A DNA stretch of 64,000 nt from assembly GCF_025766255.1 (NCBI RefSeq), contig NW_026516724.1:124001-188000 (forward strand), in the 5' to 3' direction. Under the pieces are notes generated by a model. It was given only the letters and a program-made list of their open reading frames with translations, did no database searches and was not told where the DNA came from. This stretch comes from Zychaea mexicana. Taxonomy: Eukaryota > Mucoromycota > Mucoromycetes > Mucorales > Lichtheimiaceae. Below are positions 57,736 to 64,000 of this stretch, one piece after another. The translations under genes were made by a program, and so were the position numbers. Position 1 is the stretch's first letter; each line of letters opens with the position of its first letter.

Positions 57736-58972
57736 AAGATTAATTATTAACAATAGTATTTAAATTTATATTATATATAAGAAATATAATATAATTTTAA
57801 AAATAAGATAAATATTTTAGTTTTTTATATTATGATGAAAAATAAATACGTTAAAAATAAAATATTATGTTAATAATTTTTATATTTTTAAAATGTTATT
57901 TATAATTTTGTTTTTTTTTATTTTTTTATTGACTAAAAAATTTTTTAATATATAAAAGATATATATAATATATATAATATAAATATGATGATTAAAAACG
58001 GCGGAATGGTAATGAGCATTCCCCCTCTCTACCCTAGGAATACTTGGACGACGGGTAGCTCGACAATGAGATTTAGAGGTAATGGTCGATGGGGTGTCGA
58101 GCCATTACGACGTGAATATTATATAATAATATTCCTTTTAAATTTAAATATAATTATTAATTTATAATTAATAATTAATCTTCTTAAAAAAGAAAAAAAA
58201 TTCTTTCTTTCTTTTTTCCGTCTGGACATAAATCTTCGATTTATGTAAAAAAGAAATTTATTTCTTTTTTTAAATATAAAAAATAAAAGAAATGGAGGGT
58301 TCCATTACTCCATTTCCCGGGTCCTTAGACCCGTCTGGTCATAATCTTCGATTATGATAAAATAAATTAAAATTTATTTTAATTTCTAGAGCAAGGGGTA
58401 ATGGAACCCCCCTTGCGTAAGTAAAATGAAACATTTTACTTATTATTATATATCTAAGAATCAAAGATTCTTGATATATAACCAGACGGAAGAAAAAAAG
58501 AAAGAATTTTCTTTTTTTTTAAAAGAAGATTAATTATTAACAATAGTATTTAAATTTATATTATATATAAGAAATATAATATAATTTTAAAAATAAGATA
58601 AATATTTTAGTTTTTTATATTATGATGAAAAATAAATACGTTAAAAATAAAATATTATGTTAATAATTTTTATATTTTTAAAATGTTATTTATAATTTTG
58701 TTTTTTTTTATTTTTTTATTGACTAAAAAATTTTTTAATATATAAAAGATATATATAATATATATAATATAAATATGATGATTAAAAACGGCGGAATGGT
58801 AATGAGCATTCCCCCTCTCTACCCTAGGAATACTTGGACGACGGGTAGCTCGACAATGAGATTTAGAGGTAATGGTCGATGGGGTGTCGAGCCATTACGA
58901 CGTGAATATTATATAATAATATTCCTTTTAAATTTAAATATAATTATTAATTTATAATTAATAATTAATCTT
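57736..58972. mobile_element. AT-rich composite of two identical 447-bp repeats, 5-bp target duplication
   Basis: Copies at 57736-58182 and 58526-58972 appear identical and in the same direction; 343 bp lie between. CATAG flanks both sides (57731-57735, 58973-58977). Each repeat begins AAGATTAATTATTAA and ends with its complement. The layout resembles a miniature LTR element (TRIM), but the ends lack TG/CA and no primer-binding site was seen. The middle part has TTCG-loop hairpins (AAATCTTCGATTT, ATAATCTTCGATTAT) and inverted TCCGTCTGG/CCAGACGGA arms, reminiscent of mobile hairpin elements of fungal mitochondria. The nature of the element is unknown. Confidence 0.6.
57982..58140 (+). ncRNA. 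candidate structured RNA, copy 1 (copy 2 at 58772-58930)
   Basis: A GC-rich island in each 447-bp repeat can form successive helices: GGAATG/CATTCC (58003-58008 with 58017-58022), CTACCC/GGGTAG (58029-58034 with 58053-58058), and CTCGACA/TGTCGAG (58059-58065 with 58095-58101). GTAATGG in the last loop (58079-58085) can pair with CCATTAC just after it (58102-58108), giving a pseudoknot. A GAATATTATATAATAATATTC hairpin-like palindrome closes it. The 60-residue frame over it is probably incidental. No known ribozyme or RNA family was recognised. Confidence 0.4.
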
Positions 58973-59124
58973 CATAGTTCTACATATCATAAAATGATAA
59001 GAACATTACCGATAAGAAAATATCTTCTATATATGCAGCGACTTTGAGTAATACTTCTTGTTTTGTTCCACTCAACTTTTATTCGCACTTTTTATATCCT
59101 TCATCCTACCTTCTGTCTATTATT

Positions 59125-60672
59125 ATGGATTCCCAGCAAGAAATTTTCCACAGAAGAACGATCATCAGCATCCTACTTCTTTTGATTGAAGGCTACGTCT
59201 TTTTTTTTCTTGCGAATAATGACGACGACGATATCAATCAACTCTCCATGATCAACACTGTTTTGCCAATGTACCGAACCATTTTTTCTCTTGATCATAT
59301 CCTTTCAGCTGTATCATCGCCGCTACATTTCCGTGTTATGCAACGCGTCAATCGAGTTAAAAATACGACATACTGGGAAGTTACGCATCCAGCTCTTCCG
59401 GACACAGATGGACCAGGTGGTTTCAAATCGCATTACCGTATGAAACCAGCCACTTTCAATGCCCTCGTAAATATGTTGTCGCAACATCGATTGTATCAAT
59501 TTACGGCACAAAACGCCACACCTGTGTTCATCCAAGTCGGCCTGATAATCTGGAGATTTGCCAATGCTCATGTCAGTTACCGTATGGCCGAAACTTTGCT
59601 TGGTACATCGCATGGATCCTACAGAAATTTTACCAAGCGATTTTTGGAGGCAATGGCCGACTGTCAAGGTGGTATAATCCGATGGCCGACCGGAAATGAA
59701 GCTATCAAGGCAACCGTTGAAGGGTTCCAATATGGAGAGCTTGGACCAACATTTCAAGTCGGACCTGCTCACCTCCCAAATGTACTCGGTGCTTTGGATG
59801 GGAAGCTCGTCCGAATCTTCAAACCAGGTGACAGTGGCGATCGCTTTGTCGACAGAAAAAACAACTACTCGTTGAACATGGTTGCCATTTGTGATTCAGA
59901 AAAGCGGTTCACCTACATCCATGCAGGGCAGAGCGGTAAGGCATGACATGTTAATGTAATTATCTTAGTTGCTTTCCTGGCTAATGTATACGACTTTTAT
60001 ACCATAGGCCGAAATCACGATTCAAGAGCCTTTCAAGCTACTGCTTTTTATGACGAACTTCTTGCTAACCCAGAATCCGTGTGCCCAAATGGAACATTTA
60101 TACTTGGAGGTAAAGAACAAATTGTTTAGCATAGACCATCGTTGAAATCACGATACATATTTCTGACATTCCATTTTTTGTTCGTAGATTCGGCATACCC
60201 TTTGCTCCCGTGGTTGATAACACCATTTCCTGATGCTCAAGCACCCCGCCACAGTGACAACGCGCATTTCAATTATATTCATTCGAGAATGCGTAACGTT
60301 ATTGAGCGGGCATTTGGCCAATTGGTGTGCAGATGGCGTTTTCTACGTAACGAGCTGTATTTGCTGGATGTAGAATCAATGACGATGACGATTGTTGCTT
60401 GCTGTATTCTGCATAATTTATGCATTGATCACGACGATCTTCATGCCGAAAGCACATTTGTACCTAATCCGATAGCCGATGATTTGCTTCTAGAGCCACT
60501 CGAAGTTTCTGACTCTATCAATGACAGTGGTCGTGGTGCGCGCCGTACCGCTACGCAACTGCGAAATGAAGGTGTGCGGAAACGTAATGAACTAGTACAG
60601 TACTTGCACGAGAATCGGCGTAGCGATCGTGAGAGCTTCCGTCAATATAATCGCCATTATAGACGCAGATAG
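59125..60672 (+). CDS. PIF/Harbinger transposase (DDE_Tnp_4)
   Basis: Three exons: 59125-59935, 60008-60109, 60188-60672, phases consistent, 465 residues, no interruption. The start is the Met of MDSQQEIFHRR; the frame is open further up but composition favours this one, and a TATATATG box lies near 59028. The N-terminal half (helical, HYRMKPATFNALVNML, then SYRMAETLLGTSHGSY) matches Harbinger N-terminal regions. Catalytic residues: Asp in LGALDGKLVRIF, second Asp in GRNHDSRAF, the GDSAYPLLPWL block, and Glu in NVIERAFGQLVCRW. The C-terminus is Arg-rich. It cuts and pastes the element at TWA sites together with its Myb-like partner. This is the best-preserved transposase in the window. Confidence 0.92.
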
Positions 60673-60787
60673 AAAATAAATATGTCTTCATAACAAGTTA
60701 TCTTTTGAGGCACTTGATTATATAAAAAAAACCCGAAGGAAAAAAAACTTTATTGAATTAAAAATAAAAAATCAAACAAAAAAGATT

Positions 60788-61879
60788 CTACATCTTGTCA
60801 ATAAGTTGCTTCATTAAATCTAAGAAGCTCTGTTGTGTGTGTTGCTGTTGCTGGTGGCGCCTTTCTTGAGCTTCAAGGATTTCCTTATGTTGCTGATCGA
60901 GTAGCTCGATCAGCTGTGATCTTGCTTCCTCGCTCTACTGGTTGGCGGCATCGATCCGCTCAAGCACATCTTCATGCCGCAATTCTGCAGGAGTTAATCG
61001 TCGACGTCTTGCGGATGGCTGCAGCGTGCTGTCGGTTGCTGTTTGTGTATCGGCGCGACGACGAATGCCTCGGAAAGAATCGAACTGGAATTCAGGATTG
61101 AACCTCGGGTCATCCTTCAGCAATGCATGCATATCATCGTATAAATACCAGTCGTCTATGTCACCGGACCCTCCAGTCTGCCGATGGCGTTCGGTAAAGC
61201 ACGAATGGTAACGACTGCACATTCTTTCCCACTTGGTTTTGATGGCGCGCTTGGTTCGTACATTACCGAAAGTTTCGACAGTACTATTATCATTTGTAAA
61301 GTCTGACGCTGATGGATCTGTTGCTGTTGCTGCTGCTGCTGATGATGATGATGTCGCTTGATCGTCGCTCGAAATACTGCTCGGCTCGACGACAAGGGAC
61401 GAAGGTGCTGGCTGCTGCTCGTCCAAAGACTGTTCGCTTTCTTGAGTGCCATCAGTAACAATTGGTGATGCTAGAGGTGTACACTCTTTCTTGAAGTCTT
61501 CAATGATTGCATCCCATGTACGGCCGCGATGATTGTTGTCTCTTGGATGCGTAAGCTCATCATAATGCTTAGAGACTGCGGTTAGCAACGCCTTTTCTTC
61601 AGCCTCAATCCAATGTTCAGGGGAGCTTTGTGTCGGGACAGAAGATTGGGCTGCGGTGGTGTCGTTGTTGCTTTCGTTGCTTTGCATGTTGCTGTTGGAC
61701 TGGTTATTGGCTTGAACAACAGGAGTGCTGCTTCGATTGTCGCTACTATTACCATGACCACCACGACCGCCACGACTGCCACGACCGCCACGACTTCCAG
61801 AGCCACTGCCACGACCTGCACCACCAGGATTAACGATAACAATTGAGAGTTCACGAGGTGTTTGTTCTTGGGATGACAT
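60788..61879 (-). pseudogene. Myb/SANT-like Harbinger accessory protein, one premature stop
   Basis: The minus frame of 364 codons from 61879 to 60788 has a TAG at 60937-60935. N-terminus: Gly/Arg-rich (GRGSGSGSRGGRGSRGG). A Myb/SANT-like trihelix follows: EHWIEAEEKALLTAVSKH, then GRTWDAIIEDFKKE, then KRAIKTKWERMCSRYHSC, with a Ser/Ala-rich insert between helices 2 and 3. Then FNPEFQFDSFRGIRRR, a basic RRRRLTPAELRHEDVL helix, the stop, and a Gln-rich coiled tail (SQLIELLDQQHKEILE) to the normal end. In this superfamily the Myb-like protein helps the transposase enter the nucleus and bind the ends. Loss of the last 49 codons might be tolerated; alternatively CAG to TAG decay has begun. A TATATATA box lies about 50 bases upstream. 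Confidence 0.8.
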
Positions 61880-62427
61880 TTTGAAAAAAAAAGTTAATTA
61901 CTCATCTTCCTACTGAACGTACCTTACTTTTATATATACCCGAATCGCTTGCGGGAGAATTACACATACAGTTTTCACAAGCTGTTAGGATTGCAAACGC
62001 AAATCATAGTATCTTCACCTTCATGATAGGATCTTCACCTATCTCCATCATGCAATAATAGACTATCTGCCGCTTTTTTTGCAACTGGTGTTTTAGTTTT
62101 CTATCAATATTCACAGTTACATCTATCATGCTGCCGGATACAACCGTAGCTGTCAGTTATACATCGGCAAAGAAATCAGAACCCTTTTTGAAGTATAATT
62201 GATGGTCATATCTAGGGGAAACTCGCATCGGTTATCACTTATCGTTGATATCCGCTATCATTACCCGTTTTAGCAACTGTGATCTCTCAAGCAAATGGGT
62301 CGACACACGCACATTTGGAATTAGCCATGGTTTCACAGCGGGATACAAATTTTTTTTTATTTCTTCCGAATTTCCATTCTAAGAATTGTGTGTCGACGTT
62401 GACTCACGTTGCTTGAGAGTACCCTTA

Positions 62428-63635
62428 GTCTATGCCTTGCAAGCCTGGGTCATTAATTAATGACCCCTCTTATAATTAAAGGGATTAGAACCCCTCTAAA
62501 TTTGTACAATTAGTAATAAATAAATCTCTCCTCACAATAAATACCTATAATTAGATGAAGAGTAAAAATGTGTATTAAACCTTTAATAAAATTAGACGCA
62601 GGGTGGGAACTTACCCGCAGGTGACCCGTAAGCCTTAAAACCTATAAAAACTAGGAGAGGGGTGGATATTTGTTTAAATAATCTTTATTAAAAATCTACA
62701 AAATAATTGATTTATGCAATTCCTCTGAGTTTCATATATATACAAGTTGACATAATTAATACCTGAGAAAGGAAAATAATAATATAAAAATATGTATTAC
62801 TATGGTTTACTAATTTTAAATAATTATTAATGATAGGTAATAACTATTTAGGAGCTTTATTAATATATTGATCTCCATATAATTTAGTATAATAGTTAGT
62901 AATTAAACCCATTAGAGCAGATGAAGTAGCAAAACTAAATAACATAGTACCAGTACTACAGTGGTCCCCCGCTTTTTGCAGCAGCGGTTTTTGGTGGAAA
63001 AAAACTGTAAAAAGTGGGGAACTGCAAAAAGTGAGGATGAGTATGAGATGTTACACAGACTGAGTCTATAATGTCAATCAAGTGTCAATGATAGTAAACT
63101 AATTAAAAGTGTCGGTGCTGTACTGAGGTTACTTATTATAACTCAACTCTTATATAAAAGGCTATTGTCTCACTCTTGATGTTTATATACTGCACTATCA
63201 ACACCTCCACACCACTATAGTAAAAGCGAAATACCAAAAGCTTACTGAATAGCAAAACGATGCTATTTATCAACATTACATGTAGATGTCACTGGTTCGA
63301 GACTCTGTGTCCCAGGCTCCCAAGTTAATAGCGGAAAACTACAGGTCCCCATTTTTGGCCTGCAAAATGCAAAAAGTGAGGAAACTGCAATTTTATTAAG
63401 TGATGAGTGGGTGTGCTCCAAAAAAATCTGCAAAAACTGAGGATCTGCAAAAAGTGGGGCTGCAAAAAGCGGGGGACTACTGTAAAAGATGCAAAAAAAG
63501 GATAATTAACAGATTCATTTATATGTAAAGCTTCTAAATCAAATAAAGAAGCTTTTTTAATATCAAGTGAGTTTAATGTATTATCTTCAATTCTGTTTGG
63601 GACTCTAAATTTCTATTCTTAAATGCTTCATTTGC
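62428..63635. pseudogene. end of NUMT 2: mitochondrial spacer and minus-strand gene fragment with 524-bp MITE
   Basis: Counterpart of 31493-32705. The unidentified mitochondrial-type reading frame (minus) is split by the MITE at 62959-63482 (TA on both sides), with an extra base loss near 63588. The junction with the gene's intron at CTCTTTTGATC (63636) is the same as for NUMT 1. Confidence 0.7.
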
Positions 63636-63669
63636 CTCTTTTGATCTCTTATATGAACTTCTCTTACAG

Positions 63670-64000
63670 ACAAACAGACAACGTATAGTTGACGAAGAAA
63701 AAGCTTTTGTAAAACGAATGATGGACAGAAAAGAGACAATAAGAGACCAATTGCTTGGGGTGGCTGCCTCAAATCTGTTACTTCAAGATGGTTGGAACAA
63801 CTGAACAGACATATTTACCAAGTAATGTTTGCTCATTTTTTTTTGTATCGCATGACTTTTGAGATGAATAAGAGCAAACAAGACTGACTTTATCATTCCA
63901 TTCAAAATAGACTGTGTTTGTCCAGCATTGCCAACCTTATCTCGCCTGAATCCCTAAGCTTTTTACGAACCATTCTGACACCATCTCAATTAAAATCTTT
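63670..64000 (+). pseudogene. exons 5-6 of the repeated gene, copy C, start of unit 3 (runs off right edge)
   Basis: TDRQRIVDEEKAFVKRMMDR, then KETIRDQLLGVAASNLLLQD, then the shared TGA after DGWNN, and the first part of exon 6 (CLSSIANLISPESLSFL). Almost identical to 32740-33070. The array therefore continues beyond the window. Confidence 0.6.

Larger units (their letters stand above)
57386..62424. mobile_element. PIF/Harbinger transposon, 5.04 kb, TTA duplication
   Basis: 37-bp perfect inverted ends begin GGGTACTCTCAAGCAACGTG, with TTA on both sides (57383-57385 and 62425-62427). NUMT 1 has the uninterrupted site near 31493. It encodes the two proteins typical of this superfamily, convergently arranged: a DDE_Tnp_4 transposase (plus) and a Myb/SANT-like DNA-binding protein (minus). 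A separate AT-rich element (57736-58972) lies inside its left part. Perfect ends and an intact transposase frame suggest recent activity. Confidence 0.92.
32706..63635. repeat. tandem unit 2 of the repeated locus (30.9 kb with four transposons)
   Basis: Same order as unit 1. It carries four insertions missing from unit 1: 33409-35523, 42133-43534, 46802-55394 and 57386-62424, about 17.2 kb together. Removing them leaves about 13.77 kb, equal to unit 1. Unit 3 starts at 63636 with the same exon 5 flank. Confidence 0.85.
44647..63635 (+). other. NUMT 2: mitochondrial insertion of unit 2, broken by two large transposons
   Basis: Same start and end junctions as NUMT 1 and the same internal order. 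Interrupted at 46802-55394 (Tc1/mariner-like) and 57386-62424 (Harbinger). Without them it is about 5.36 kb. Differences from NUMT 1 are mostly G/A and C/T changes. Confidence 0.85.

Noticed and set aside
57985..58167. 60-residue frame, identical at 58775-58957
   Set aside because: Lies over the hairpin-rich island of the repeated element; identity reflects the repeat and the peptide has no protein-like character apart from the RNA-like core.
57736..58972. Ordinary LTR retrotransposon
   Set aside because: No TG/CA ends, no coding region, no primer-binding or polypurine site seen; only the direct repeats and 5-bp duplication fit.

Overview
The window looks like nuclear DNA of a Mucoromycota fungus, probably Mucorales-like. 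The basis is small genes with many short GT-AG introns and CTAAC/CTGAC-type branch sites, fungal gene families (a HOOK dynein adaptor, an MFS sugar transporter), dense DNA transposons, and an inserted block of mitochondrial DNA in which TGA reads as Trp. The species call is inference; no database search was possible.

Left part (1-17.6 kb), mostly single-copy. A Ser/Gln-rich protein runs off the left edge (minus). About 4.2 kb of apparently empty DNA follows. A ten-exon HOOK-family gene lies at 5149-8330 (plus). A small candidate membrane-protein gene follows at 9084-9564 (minus). Two short non-autonomous transposons sit at 11371-12059 and 12394-12829. An eight-exon sugar transporter gene with a 25-nt exon lies at 13580-15823 (minus), and a 97-residue candidate protein at 16928-17221 (minus).

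Right part (about 17.6-64 kb), a tandem array of a decayed locus. A multi-exon gene of unknown function (copy A, 18187-20636) is repeated. Relative to copy A, the later copies carry about 5.3 kb of mitochondrial DNA (a NUMT) in the intron after exon 4. The repeat unit is 13.75 kb without later insertions: exons 5-11, a 3.4-kb downstream spacer, a 1.38-kb inverted-repeat arm holding exons 4-1 backwards, a 0.78-kb loop, the forward arm with exons 1-4, then the NUMT. Unit 1 is 18958-32705, unit 2 is 32706-63635, and unit 3 starts at 63636. Each NUMT holds full-length but broken nad2, nad3 with two group I introns, a GIY-YIG endonuclease frame (open in unit 1, dead in unit 2), and a C-terminal piece of another mitochondrial-type gene on the minus strand. 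It also holds two pogo-like MITEs that inserted before the units were duplicated.

Unit 2 took four further insertions that unit 1 lacks, so unit 1 gives the empty sites and target duplications directly. They are a DDE_Tnp_4-like element with an adjoining foldback (33409-35523, TAT), a Merlin element (42133-43534, 9-bp duplication), an 8.6-kb Tc1/mariner-like element with about 0.9-kb terminal repeats and two different transposase genes (46802-55394, TA), and a 5.0-kb PIF/Harbinger element with transposase plus Myb/SANT-like partner (57386-62424, TTA). The Harbinger element itself contains a peculiar AT-rich composite of two identical 447-bp repeats with a potential pseudoknotted RNA (57736-58972).

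Inferred order of events: the gene lost function, the NUMT inserted, the MITEs inserted, the unit with its inverted repeat was duplicated, and then autonomous transposons entered unit 2. The long inverted repeats could yield double-stranded RNA, which would be notable in a fungal group with active RNA interference.
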